A stretch of 64,000 bases of DNA from Pyrenopolyporus hunteri. Taxonomy: Eukaryota; Ascomycota; Sordariomycetes; Xylariales; Hypoxylaceae. Below the pieces are notes generated by a model. The model saw only the letters and a program-made list of their open reading frames with translations. It ran no database searches and was not told the DNA's origin. This document shows, piece after piece, positions 35,370 through 47,673 of the stretch. The position numbers were made by a program, and so were the translations under genes. The DNA is taken from assembly GCA_902806595.1 (NCBI GenBank), contig CADCXC010000038.1:2046001-2110000 (forward strand). Reading direction: 5' to 3'. How positions within the stretch are numbered: position 1 is the stretch's first letter; each line of letters starts with the position of its first letter.

Positions 35370-38300
35370 TTATTTTATTTTTTTTTCGTAATTAATTAAT
35401 TACGAATTATTAATTAAGTTTTTCGTTTTATTTATTTTTTTAATTTTAAATTAATTTAATTTTTTTTTATTAAATTTTATATAATTTTATTAAAAAATAT
35501 TTTTATTATCGTATTCGTAAAATTATACGATTTATATATTTATTAAATATTATCGATTTTTCGATTTTTATAAAATTATTTTAACGTTATTAAATCGATT
35601 ATTAATTTTTTTTCGTTAATATTTTTTATTTATATTAAATATTAATATAGTAATAAAAAATCGATATATAAAACGAAAAAAGTTTTAAAAAGTAAAAAAC
35701 GTTTTAAAATAATGTTAATCGTATAATAAATAACGTAATCGACATTAAAGTTTTAAATTATTTTATAAATTTTATTAATAAATATATTACGAGTAATTCG
35801 TTTATATTTAATAGATAATTAATAAATGATATTATTAATAATTTATATTTTATTATTTCGATCGGTAAAATTTTTATTATTTAAAATAATAACGTATTTA
35901 ATTTACGAATTTAAATTTTTATTATTTACGAAAAATTTATTAATAAAAATATAAAAATGTAAATTTTAAAAATTTAATTTAACGTATCGAAATTTATATA
36001 TTTAATTATTTATTTATTATTTAATTTTAACGTTAAAAATTTTAATTTTTTTAAATTCGAGTTTAAAATATTAAATCGTTATAAAATAATCGAAAATTAC
36101 TTCGAATTAATATATAAAAACGATATATACGTTTTAAATTCGTTATTTTATAAATTTTTTAATTATATCGAAAATTTTAACGTTTAATAATTTAAACTTT
36201 TTAATTTAATTTTTTTAAATAATCGTTACGTTAAAATTTTTATCGTAAATTATAATACGTAAATTATTAAAATTTTCGATTTCGAAGTTTATAATTTTTT
36301 AAAAACGCGTTTTAATTTTAATTTTATTAAAAATTTTATTTTTAATAATAAAAAAATTTATAATATCGATATTAAAAATATTATTCGTTTAAAAGTTAAT
36401 AAATTTAAATAGGTTCGAATTTATTATAAATAAATAAAAGTCGAAAATTAATAATTTCATTTATAATTTTTATTAATAATAACGCGAATAAATTTTAAAT
36501 TAATATATATTTAATTTTACGAAATTATATAAAAATTTAATTATTCGTAATAATATTTTTTTAAAATATTTATTTTTAAATTCGATTAATAAATATATAA
36601 AAATAATTTTTTATATTAATGTTTTAAATTAAATATAAGTTATTATAATGTTTCGAATTATAACTTTTATTTTTTTACGACGTAATATAAACGTTAAAAT
36701 TAATATAATACGTTAATTAATTTTTTAAATAATAAATGCGTACGTTATAATATATTTTTTATCGAAATTATTATAATTTTAAATTATTAAACGAAATTTT
36801 TCGTAAAACGCGACGGTGTTTTTATTTTTAATTTTACGAATTATTCGTAATTTAAAAATTATAACGCTTCGATATATAATTACATCGTAAACTTTTAAAC
36901 GTAAAATATTTTCTTCGAATAAAACGTTAAATTTTTTTATATTCGATATTTTATAAAGTTTTTTTTATATAATAATTTTTCCATTCGCTCGTAATTTAAT
37001 AATAAAAATAAAATTTTTTTATTTTTTATTAATAATATATAATTTAACGGTACGAAAAAAATCGTTAATATATATAAAGTTTTTTTTTAAAATAATTTAA
37101 TAATTATCGAAGTTAAAAATTAACGTAAATAATTTAATTTTAAATTTTTTAAACGATATAAAATCTTTTCGAAGTTAAATATACGGTTTAATATAAAAAT
37201 TTTTAAACGTAAATATTTTATTCGAAATATTAAAAACGACGGTAATATTTTTATTTAATATTATAATAATTTTATAAAGATTTTTTTATTTTTTTTTTTT
37301 TATAAATAAATATTTTATTATCGATAAAAAATAATATAAAAAGAATTTTTTATATATTAAAATTATTACGAATATTTAATATATTTTTTACGAAACGTTA
37401 CGTTTTAATTTTTTTAATTTTTATTATTATTTTTTAAACGGTTTATATTTTTTAAATTTATATAAAAATAAAAAGTAAATTTATATTAATTTTAAAATAA
37501 ATGTCGAATATAAAAAATATAAATATTAAATTATTAAAATTAATTATATTATTAATTATTTTAATAATTATTTATAATTAAATTATACGTAAATTTAAAT
37601 TTTAAAATTTATCGGTGATAATTTTATATATTTTATAAATAAGGTCGTAATATTTTTCGATTTTATTAATTAATTAATATATTTCGATTAATATTTAATA
37701 ATAAGTGATTTTAATAATATAAATTTTATTTCGAAATTCGATATTATCGAAGTTTATATCGATATTATATATAATAATATTCGAAAATTTAAAGTAAATG
37801 TTAATTTAATATTATTTTAACGTATTTTAAGTTTTTTTAATAAAAATAATTTTTATAAAACGAATAATTTAAAATTTTATAACGGCGTTAATTATATATA
37901 AAATAAAACGTTTATTTAAATATATAATATCGATAATAATTTTATAATTAAAATTTATATTAAAGTTTTTTAAATTAAATTTAAATTTTTAAAAGGTTTT
38001 ATTTTTAATTTAATAATAATAATAAAATTTATTAATTTTTTTAATATTTTTAATATTAACGTTATAATTTATTTTATTTAAAAAAATATATAATTTAATT
38101 ATAAAAAAGTAATTAAATCGAATATAAATATAACGTAATTCGAATTTTATAAAAAAAATCGTATTATTAAAATAAAATTATAAATATTTTTATTTATAAA
38201 TAATAATAACGATAATATTATTTTTTTTAATTAATTAATTTGTAACGTTATTTAAATAAACGTTTAATCGATTTATATTTTTTAAATATATAAAAAACGA

Positions 38301-41139
38301 AGTATTTAAATTTATAATATAAAAATCGATTAATTTAAATAAAACGTTAATTATAATCGTTTTTAATAATTTAATTAAAAGTTTATTTTCGAATTTAATG
38401 TTAATTTCATCGATTCGATTACTATTTATTTTAAAGTTTTAATCGAGAAAATTTTTTATAAAAATTTAATATTAATTTTTTTTTATAATAAATATTTTAA
38501 TTACGTTGATATTAAAAATAATACTTTAAAAAATATTTTTAATATATCGATTTAAAATAAATATAATATTATTTTTTAATTTATCGATAAGGGGGTAATA
38601 AATAACGATTTAATATTAATATATTTAATTTGTTAAATATATCGTAATTAATTAATATTAAAAGTCGATTTTTTTCGTTTCGAAAATAACGATATTATAA
38701 TCGTTATTTTTCGATTTCGAGTTTTTTTATTTAATATTTTTATAATTTATTAAAAACGTAATATATTTATTTTTATTTTTAATTTTTTAGGTTCGTTATC
38801 GTTTTTTAATTTTTTTTTATTTATTTTCGAAATATTTAATAAATTAATATTTTTTTTTTTATATATTTAATAATAATATTTTTAAGTTTAAATCGTTTTT
38901 TTTAATTAATATCGACTATTTTTATTATTACGATAATACTTTTATTTAATATAAAATTAATCGAAATTTTCATCGTTATTATTTTTAATTAAAAATTAAC
39001 GCGTTTTTTTAATATTTTCGAAAATATTAATTAACGTATAAAATTTATTAATTAATTTTTCGAATTAATATAATAAAGTAAATAAAATATATTATAATTA
39101 AAGTACGTTATAAATAATATATTACGTAATTACGATAAATTATTATTTATTTTTAAAATTTTTTTTAAAAGTACGTTAATATAATATTAATTTATTTAAT
39201 ATTATTTATAATATTTTAAAATCGAATTTTTTTTTGTTTTTTTTTTCGTTTTAATATTAAAAAAAATAATCGAAATTTAATTATAATAATATTAAATTTT
39301 ATTTTATTTTATATTAAAATGTCGTTTTATAATAAAATATATATTTGTAAAATATTAATAATAAAATATATTATATAAAAAGTAAATAATTATTTATTTA
39401 ATAAAAATAATGAAAAATATAATATAAAATTAAGTTTAATAAATTTTAATTATATAATATACGTTTAAAAAAAAAACGAAATTTATTTTTTAAAACGTTA
39501 TAAAATTTTTCGATATAATTATTTTTATTATTTTAAATTTTTTTAAAATAATCGACGATAATAAAAAAGTATATTTCGTTAAAAATTCGAATAAAAAAAA
39601 CGTTATAATAAATGTCGTTTTATTAGTTTTTAACGAATATAAATACGAGAATCGATTTAATTAATAAAAGTTATAAAATTATTTAAAAAAAAAATCGTAA
39701 TTTTCGATATAGTAATTTTTTTTTTAATGCGACGTTTAATAAAATCGTCGATATTATATATAAATTATTTAATAACGGTTCGAAAAATTTATAAATATTT
39801 TTCGATAATAAAAATTAAAGTTATTTTTTTTATATAAAATTAAAAATATATCGTTAATTATATTTTTAAGGTTTAATATAAATTAAAATAATAAAATATT
39901 AATTAATTATAATAATTTAAAAAAATGCGGTTATTTTTTAAAAAGCGGAAATAAAGGAAATAAATATATTAAATATTTAAAATTTCGATTAAATACGAAA
40001 GTTATTTTAAAAAGTTTAAAACGACGAAGAAAAAATTTATTATTAAAATTTAAACGAAAATTAAAACGTAAATTACGTCGCGAGGGTTTAATTTAATAAA
40101 AAAAACGATAAAATATTAAATATCGACGATAAATTATTAAACGCGAAAAAAAATAAAAACGATTATTAAATAAATAATTTATATCGTTAATAATATAAAA
40201 TCGAAAATAATTTAACTAAAATTATTAATATTTATAAATTAAATTTTCTTTAATTTTTTATTTATATTAATATTATAAAATAAAAAATTATTAATTATTT
40301 TTATATCGTTACGTAAATATAATTTAACGTAAATATCGAAAAATAAATCGTATTTTTATCGATATAATATATCGACATTTTTTACGTTAAAACGTTAAAT
40401 TATTTACGTTTAATACGTTTTAACTTATTATAATTTTATTTAAAAAATTTACGTATTAATACGAAATTAATTAAAATTTTTATTATATTAATATTACTTT
40501 TATTTATATAAATATTTTTTTATATAAACGTATATTTTAATATAATTTTAAATTAACGTAATATAACCGTAAAATCTTTTATTATAAAATTTTTAAATTA
40601 TTTTTAATATTTTTTTAAAATATTTTTTATTATATAAACGTATAATTTATTTTTATTTATAATAATAAAATTTTTTAAAAATAATAATATTTACGTTATT
40701 TTTTATTTTTCGATAATAATTTAAAAATTAATTTTTTTTTATTTTAAAACTTCGTAATTAAATTATTAAATAAAAAATATACGGTTATTAAAAACGTAAT
40801 TTATTAATTTAATAAATTTTTTTTTAATATTTCGTTCGATTAAATCGAATTTTTTAATATAAATTTATACTTAAATTAAATTTTTAATTTTTTACGATAT
40901 AATAATAAAAAATTATATAAAAAAAATAAAAATATATCGAATAAAATATTTAAATTATAATATAAAAATATAAATTTAAATAAATTAAATAATAACGTAA
41001 AACGATAATTTATTATATACGAAAAAAAATATAATTAATATCGTATATATTATTATAATAAAATTTTTAAAATTATCGTAATAATAATTTTTTTAATTTT
41101 ATTAATTTATATTATTAATTTTAATAATATTAATTAATG

Positions 41140-41624
41140 TTAATAAATACGTACGTAAATAAAATGTAATTATATAATTTTATATTAAAAAATTCATCGT
41201 AACGATAATAACGATAAATATATTTTTATTAAATGTTTCGTCGCTTTAAATAACGAAAACCTAAAATATATACTTTAAAACAATATATAAATACCGATTA
41301 ATATAAAATTAACTAATTACACTTCTATATAAATAAATATAATAAATATAACTTTTTTTCGTAATTTTTACACTAAATAATCGCTTAATATTTTCCCTTC
41401 GATTTATTAATTAATAACTTTTTATCATCTAATATAAAATAAAAAAAAAATAATAAAATTAATTATAATAAAATAAAATTAATATTATATAATTATTTAA
41501 AAAAAAATATTTAATAAAAAAATCGTAAAAAAAATCTTTTTTATATAAACGAAAATATATAAATATTTTTTTTTTTAAAATATATATTATAAAAAAATAC
41601 GTATATAAATTAATTAATTATTAT
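41140..41624. repeat. Right LTR-like direct repeat, interrupted by insertion
   Basis: This matches 35158-35369 in two blocks, 41140-41165 and 41434-41624, separated by about 268 bp absent from the left copy. Direct orientation and the distance to the left copy support an LTR pair. Confidence 0.6.
41166..41433. mobile_element. Less-degraded 268-bp insertion in the right LTR-like repeat
   Basis: This segment is missing from the left repeat copy and is flanked by a 7-bp direct repeat ATAAAAT (41159-41165 and 41434-41440) that could be a target-site duplication. It keeps noticeably more non-CpG cytosines (for example CCTAAA, TTTCCCTTC, CACTTC) than its surroundings, so it may have arrived after most mutation. 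No clear terminal inverted repeats were found. In DNA this AT-rich the flanking repeat may be chance. Confidence 0.35.
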
Positions 41625-42038
41625 ATAAACCGTTTTTTAATATAATAAAATTTTTTTTTATATCGTTAAAAAAACTTTTAAAAAATTAAATCGTTTAAAA
41701 ATTTATATAATCGAATAATTATTAAATAATTTTAATTTAAATTTTATCGAAAACATATAAATATAAATAAAAAATTAATTAAAATTAAATTATAATTTAA
41801 AGTTATTAAATATTCGATAATTAAAAAAAATTATTTAAAAAATTTAAAAAATAATATTAAAAAATTTTTTAAAAATTTTATTTTTTTTAATATATAATAA
41901 AATTCGATCGTATTTTAAATTTAATAAAAAATAATAATAAAACTTTAATTTTTTATTTAATTATCGAATTATTATATTTTTACATATAAATTTATATAAA
42001 AAAATACTTTTTAATTATATTAAATTAAAATATAAAAC

Positions 42039-43101
42039 TATGAAGCGCGCTACTATTTTTTACCCCTACGACTTATACATAACATATGTATATGTAGGTA
42101 AGTAAGTAGGTAGGTATGTACTTATGGTTGGTGATGTGGTAACATTCAACCCCTAGGGCCAAATAGGATACTCAAGCTGCTAAATAAAAATCCAGTTTCC
42201 CGTCGGGGCTGTCTACGACTATCGACAACCCAGCATAATAACCGAGAGATGATCTGCTTCACTTAGATGGATGTCCGGTAATTACGTGAGACGCTGCACA
42301 CGAAAAAGATCGTAAGACCAGGAGAAAATGGCGAGGGCTAGGGTCGAGGCGGGTTACAAGGTATACCAAGTAATACTGCCAGCCGTATTGGAGCGTCATA
42401 TTATGTACATGTATTATACGAAACAGGTAAATGTCTACATGTATACTAGGGCACCTATATAGAGTTTAAGGTGCATGCATTCATCTACTTCGCGATCGAT
42501 TCCAATGCTAACTGCTCAATGCTCAATGCTTCGTATTGAAGGTACTCGGGTACGTAGTTCTTTACTACGTACCTACCTACCTAGGTACATATATCTAACT
42601 CGGGAAGCGACTAACCACATATTGTACTTTACAATACATATGTGCATGGCTTTTCGTTGAGTTAACTTTGCATTGGTTAGGTTCATGCCCTTTTAGCCCA
42701 GGTTTAGTTGAATCCCGGGAAAGCTCAACCGTGGCTCGCAGGCGTTTGGGATCCTTCTAACCGGATGTTCTTCTCGCTCCTAGCCGTTAAGCTTTTCCCC
42801 TAAACCGCCAAAAGCCTCCCAAGCCTCTCAAAACCTCTCAATCTTTCCAAAACTCTCAAGGCAAAAAAAACCCCGTCAACAAAAACCCCTGCGCGAGATT
42901 CTCGTCATCAATCCCAAACCCATCGAGTCAAGACCCTCCCGCTCCACTACCACCGCATGCAAGCCTCCCCTAGGTCCCTCCTTTTGTGCGTTTCATGTAT
43001 TTTGTCCAGTTCTGTATAAGCACATAATTCACATTTCCTTCTTTCTCTCTTCCTCTCCTTCTCCTGGATCCTTTGACGAAGTTAGACCGCTTTGTTGGGC
43101 C
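42039..43101. other. Intergenic between AT block and bem46-like gene
   Basis: Base composition returns to normal abruptly. GTAGGTAAGTAAG-type simple repeats lie at 42090-42125 and CCTAGGTA motifs near 42560-42590. A C-rich, pyrimidine-heavy stretch at about 42780-43080, just before the ATG at 43102, is probably the promoter and 5' UTR. Confidence 0.5.
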
Positions 43102-44546
43102 ATGTCTCCTTCAGGAGCATCATCGTCAAATTTAAGCTTCCTGGAGCAGACCGTCTCGCTCCTCAGCACCGTGGCCGCCTACATGCGCTTGCCAGCTCTG
43201 GCTTCCACGGTATGCCTTCACGTTCATCTTCCTTCCAGTCCGCGACCTCCACTTCGTCTACTTCGAAATTCGTCCGAGCATGTCGAAACACGCAAATCGC
43301 CATTACCAAACAGTGCCGAGCCGCAGCCGAGCTAACAAATGTTACCCAGGGTGTCGCCGCCGTCTTGACCACCCTGCTGTACTTCAAGCAAAAGTGAGCC
43401 ACGCAACGCGTCGCCTTGCCATCCACCACGCATCCGATCCATCCATACATAATACATACCTACCTACCTACATACATACAACCCCCCCCTTCCAGTTCGA
43501 GGTGTCATCTGTTATAGATAATGGCTAACCACCCTCACCCCACCCTACAGAGCGCTGATCTACCCATCTCACATGCCCCCAAATGCTCGAACTAATGTAC
43601 CCCGACCGTCGCAATTCGGCATCAAGGATTTCGAGGAATTAGTTATACCTACCAACGATGGCGAGAAACTGTCGGCATTCTATATTCGCGGTCCGAGGAA
43701 CGGTCGGCATTCGAAATGTACCATTTTAATGTTCCATGGCAATGCTGGTAACATTGGCCATCGGCTACCCATAGCTCGTATGCTCATCAATTATATTGGT
43801 TGCAACGTCTTCATGCTCGAGTATCGTGGTTACGGCCTATCGACAGGTGAACCGGACGAGAAGGGAATTACTCTCGACGCCCAGACCGCGTTAGACTATC
43901 TGCGAAGTCGAGCAGAAACCAGCAAGCACAAGATCGTCGTCTATGGCCAGAGTTTGGGAGGAGCTGTCAGTATCAAATTGGTAGCCAAAAACCAGCATGC
44001 GGGGGATATAGTCGGTCTGGTGCTCGAGAACACGTTCCTATCTATGCGGTCTTTGATTCCGTCCGTCATCCCCCCGGCCAAGTACTTAACTATGCTGTGT
44101 CACCAAGTCTGGCCGAGTGAGAGTATATTACCTTCCATCACGGAGGTGCCCATCTTATTCTTGAGCGGTCTCCAAGACGAGATTGTCCCGTAAGTACATC
44201 GTATCTCCTATTTAAGAGACGGCACGTATGATGACCCGAAACAACCATCCACAAAACCTGAGCTTGATTCTAAGCGCGGATTAAAATATGTTTCCTGATA
44301 CACGAGTCGTCCCTTACGTGACAAGCCCCCGCCTGTCTCAGTTCAAGAATAACACCGATTTGTCGGCTAACGCCATGTCTCCATAGTCCTTCGCACATGA
44401 GGAAGCTATACGAATTAGCTACTACGCCCACCAAGATCTGGAAACCTCTTCCTGGCGGCGACCATAATTCTAGCGTGCTGGAAGAAGGATATTTCGAGGC
44501 AATATCGGATTTTGTCTCCAACGTTGCCGGAGATGAGAAGTCATAA
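43102..44546 (+). CDS. bem46: Bem46/ABHD13-type alpha/beta hydrolase
   Basis: Four exons, 43102-43209, 43350-43393, 43551-44189 and 44387-44546, with introns of 140, 157 and 197 nt, give 951 nt and 316 residues. The N-terminal membrane segment (GVAAVLTTLLYFKQKALIYP) is assembled over introns 1 and 2. Family features follow: VPRPSQFGIKDFEEL, oxyanion-hole HGNAGNIGHR, nucleophile S185 in GQSLGG, D260 in GLQDEIVP and H290 in PGGDHNS. A complete catalytic triad is therefore present. In fission yeast and Neurospora, Bem46 sits at the plasma membrane/ER and affects polarity and hyphal growth; its substrate is not known. The introns are longer than is usual in this window, and intron 2 contains a CCTACCTACATAC simple repeat. 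Confidence 0.93.
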
Positions 44547-46038
44547 TTTTATTCAACTACGGCAACAGTACCGTGCTGGGAAAGGCCAGTAAAGAATGAG
44601 CGCTGGGTCTATCAAGTTATCCGTCCTTTTTTACCTTTTACCTTGTGAGATACCCCTACCTTCACGTCAGACTTACGTGACGGGTCTTACCCATAGAATA
44701 TAGTCTATTGATAACCTTAGACCGACGAATGGCTTACGGTTCCGTCCCAAGGTTGCTATGGAACGCGCAAATACACGCTCATATATAATATATACCACGA
44801 ATTCTTGAGAAGACAAGTCGCGGCTAATGGAAGTCAGAATCTTCGCAGGATTCTGTCAGCCGTCAATCCTGCGGCTAAATATCAGAAGTTATTTCCCAGT
44901 CCTCACTCATCGGAATCATCTTGAGTCATTTCATGCAGGTTCCTTGCAGTATATACGTGTCACCTATCGGCTAGGGCCCCATATGAGCCATGTTCTTTTC
45001 CATTGCCCGGAACCTCCTGCTTGGTCTGTCGTAGTTTGGCTGTCGGAGATTCTACCGCGCGGGCGTTTAAGGCAAATCTAATAAGACTCCCGAGAGGCCA
45101 CGACATCTCTAGCAAGCGTAACCAGTCTAAACGACGCTGACATATTCTCCCATTCCCTATCAAAAACCAGGTTCCAAACTAAGCCGAGGAAAGTAAGTGG
45201 CTGAGAGCCTCATACCGCCGCCATAAATTGGGCCGGTAAGGCCCGATTCGATAGCTGCGGTAAGGCATTTACGGGTTCAGGATTTGGTCCTAAATCTTAC
45301 TATAGTCTGAAAAAGAACGAGCGAAGATTGGGTAGCGAGGTATTATCTCTCGTGTGAGTAGTTTGTAGGAATTCTTGGCACGCCCTGGAGGCGAGTGACC
45401 AGAGCGAATACATTCCAGCTGGAAAATTCGAGGCGTTGGATTGCAGACCAATACTATAAAACATATTTCTAAATCACGTAATCACATCTTATAAGCTGTG
45501 TTTGTTTCAAGCAATAATGAACTTGGCGTAGAGGGATAGGGTTATGTTATTTGACAGTCTCAAGTACAAGTGCATTTTCATCCTCCTACAGTCATTCAGG
45601 AAAAGTCTATGTGGCCGTTCGATTTAGTTACAAAGGGGAGAAAGGATTGATTTATTTAGTATCTTACAAGTCGTAGGTATCCTCTCTTTAAAAACTAGAT
45701 AGTATTAAGATGTGTCGCCACTATAGAGTCTAGATGAGTTAGAGCTCATTCAATCGCAAGATTTAAACTGAAGCTATAAGGATGGCACCAACGGCCTAAA
45801 TAGGTAGACAATTAACACCCGTCTTAATGACAGAGTAGTATCCCCTTCGGTTAACCGGTTAAAGCTAAGTCAAACTAGCCGCCTGGGTATTGACACTACT
45901 AAACCACTTTCCTCGAACTTCCATACCTAGAGATAAAGTTATAGAATACCAGCCGCCAATTACAAACCACGGGAGTCTACTTCCAAAAGAACATAACGAT
46001 TCGAATAGAATTGCTAATCCCTGGCTGAGCCAACAAGA
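44547..46038. other. Intergenic, no supported gene
   Basis: About 1.5 kb of AT-leaning DNA. A short frame at 44827-45081 contains an HVLFHCP-like peptide reminiscent of LINE termini, but too little to call. The rest shows nothing recognisable. Confidence 0.5.
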
Positions 46039-47237
46039 ATGACATTTCCGTCCGTAGAAGAAGTATCAAAAAGCCCGGCGTTCCCGACGGCGATATGGAA
46101 ACTCAGGCCGCACCAAGGAGGTCTCTTGCCCGTCGCCGCCCAGCGAGGGGGACCCCTGAATATCAGTTGGGAAGTCCACGGCGACGGACCGATCAAGCTC
46201 ATCGTAGGCATCTTCATCGCCTTACTTCATCATCCTTCCTGCTTATAGTTCTTGTCCTCGTCCGAATGATCTCCGCTCTAACCTAGTAGTTACAGCTCAT
46301 CGGAGGAATTGGTCTGACGAAGGCCGACTGGCAGCCGCAAACTCTGTACTTCGGCCACGAACGCAGCGACAAGTTCTCTGTGCTCGTCTTCGATAACCGC
46401 GGTGCGGGAGCGTCCGATAAACCGATGATGCGGTATAGTACATCGGAGATGGCGCGCGATTTGCTCGAGGTGTTGGATCATCTCCGTTGGACCGAGGATC
46501 GCCAGCTTCATATATCGGGTGGTAGTAGTACGTATATCCCAACTCTACATATATTATTAGAAAGCAGATTATATGAGTATTCACTCTCATAGAGGTTCCC
46601 CGACTCAAATTCTATAGTGGGCGGTATGATCGCGCAAGAGGTTGCCGTATTAATACCGAACCGGATTGCCAGTCTGAATCTACACTGCACCGCCGCCAAG
46701 CTGGAGAACAACGGCACATTTACGGAGACCATGACCCGAATCGGAGCCTTATTCCCCAGAAGCCTCGAAAGCGAAATCCGTTCAACGGCGAACGGCTGTT
46801 TTCCACACGAATGGCTCGTAGCCCCAGACTCAGCCGAACTACCGGACGAGAGCACGCCGCGATGCGAGTTGCCCGCTGGCGGGTACTTGAGGTTCGAAAG
46901 CAACTACGCGCGCTTCGCGGCGCAGGAGATCCATATGCGGCGGAGCAAGAACGGGTTCCTCCTTCAGGCCGTCGCGGGCGCGTTTCACCAGAAGACCCCG
47001 GCCCAGCTGAGAGAGCTCGGGGATCGGGTTGGGAGGGAGAGGATCATGGTCTTGCACGGGACGGTGGATAAGATGATCCCCGTGGATCATGGTAGGAAGC
47101 TCATCGAGTATTTGAACCCTGGGGAGGGTTTGATCGTGGAAGGTCTGGGACACGCGCCGATTTATCAGCGCGCAAGATGGTTTAATGAGTTACTGGAAGA
47201 GAGGTGCGCGTTGGGTGAGAGATTGAGCGGGCGATGA
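46039..47237 (+). CDS. Alpha/beta hydrolase-fold protein
   Basis: Three exons, 46039-46203, 46296-46527 and 46618-47237, with introns of 92 and 90 nt, give 1017 nt and 338 residues. The hydrolase fold is complete: GPIKLILIGGIGLTKADWQ (oxyanion-hole strand), VLVFDNRGAGASDKP, the nucleophile elbow GGSMGG with S132 formed across intron 2, acid D283 in HGTVDKMIP and H311 in EGLGHAP. The closest general relatives are soluble esterases/lipases with the FDNRG and GxSxG motifs, widespread in fungi. No signal peptide or membrane segment is seen, so a cytosolic place is likely. The substrate is unknown. The P450 gene nearby is convergent with it. Confidence 0.88.
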
Positions 47238-47673
47238 CGGATTTCGGGCCAAGGTGAATAGGGGCGAAGATGACTGCGGCACTTATGAGAGGGTTATATG
47301 CTTATTCGAACACTGCTCATTGTATTATTAGACGGCTAGAGACGCATATCATTAGATCCTACCCAATCACTACTCAATCACTACTCAATAGAATAGCCAG
47401 ACACGTTATTTAGTTATAAGTTTATTTCATTTTAATAACTGAGTCGGGAAAATTAAGAGTCACGGTATCTACGATACTCCGTTCTTTGCATTCATCTCTA
47501 TGCTCGGTGAGAGTCGAGTCCGTAGGTGGCCATCGACTATCACGGTTGGTGTAGGCAAGGGATAGTAGTAGAATAATCCGGTCTAATGAGTCTACATATG
47601 ATTCTATGAGAAGCTCTAATACACAGTATCCCGAACATGAAAGCTACAGTAATAATAAGCCCGGTCCTCGTGC
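47238..47673. other. Convergent intergenic region
   Basis: About 440 nt between the 3' ends of the hydrolase and P450 genes, AT-leaning, with no further signal seen. Confidence 0.55.

Larger units (their letters stand above)
34068..42038. repeat. Extreme AT-rich, RIP-degraded repeat block
   Basis: About 8 kb of nearly pure A/T bounded sharply by normal sequence. Nearly every remaining C sits in a CpG (TCG, ACG), with scattered ACT/AGT exceptions; CpA, CpC and their complements are almost gone. No coding frame survives. This is the pattern expected if duplicated transposon DNA suffers C-to-T change on both strands (repeat-induced point mutation), here sparing CpG. Internal direct repeats at 35158-35369 and 41140-41624 point to an LTR retrotransposon as at least part of the source. 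Confidence 0.85.

Noticed and set aside
34068..42038. Mitochondrial DNA insertion or centromere
   Set aside because: The LTR-like repeats and the C-context bias are better explained by a RIP-mutated transposon. No mitochondrial gene is recognisable, and 8 kb flanked by active-looking genes is small for a centromere.
42801..42815. Third copy of the MITE terminal motif (ACCGCCAAAAG)
   Set aside because: It is a single short match without a partner in inverted orientation nearby.
44827..45081. Terminal fragment of a LINE-type retrotransposon
   Set aside because: Only a short HVLFHCP-like peptide resembles such elements and stops follow soon after. The evidence is too thin.
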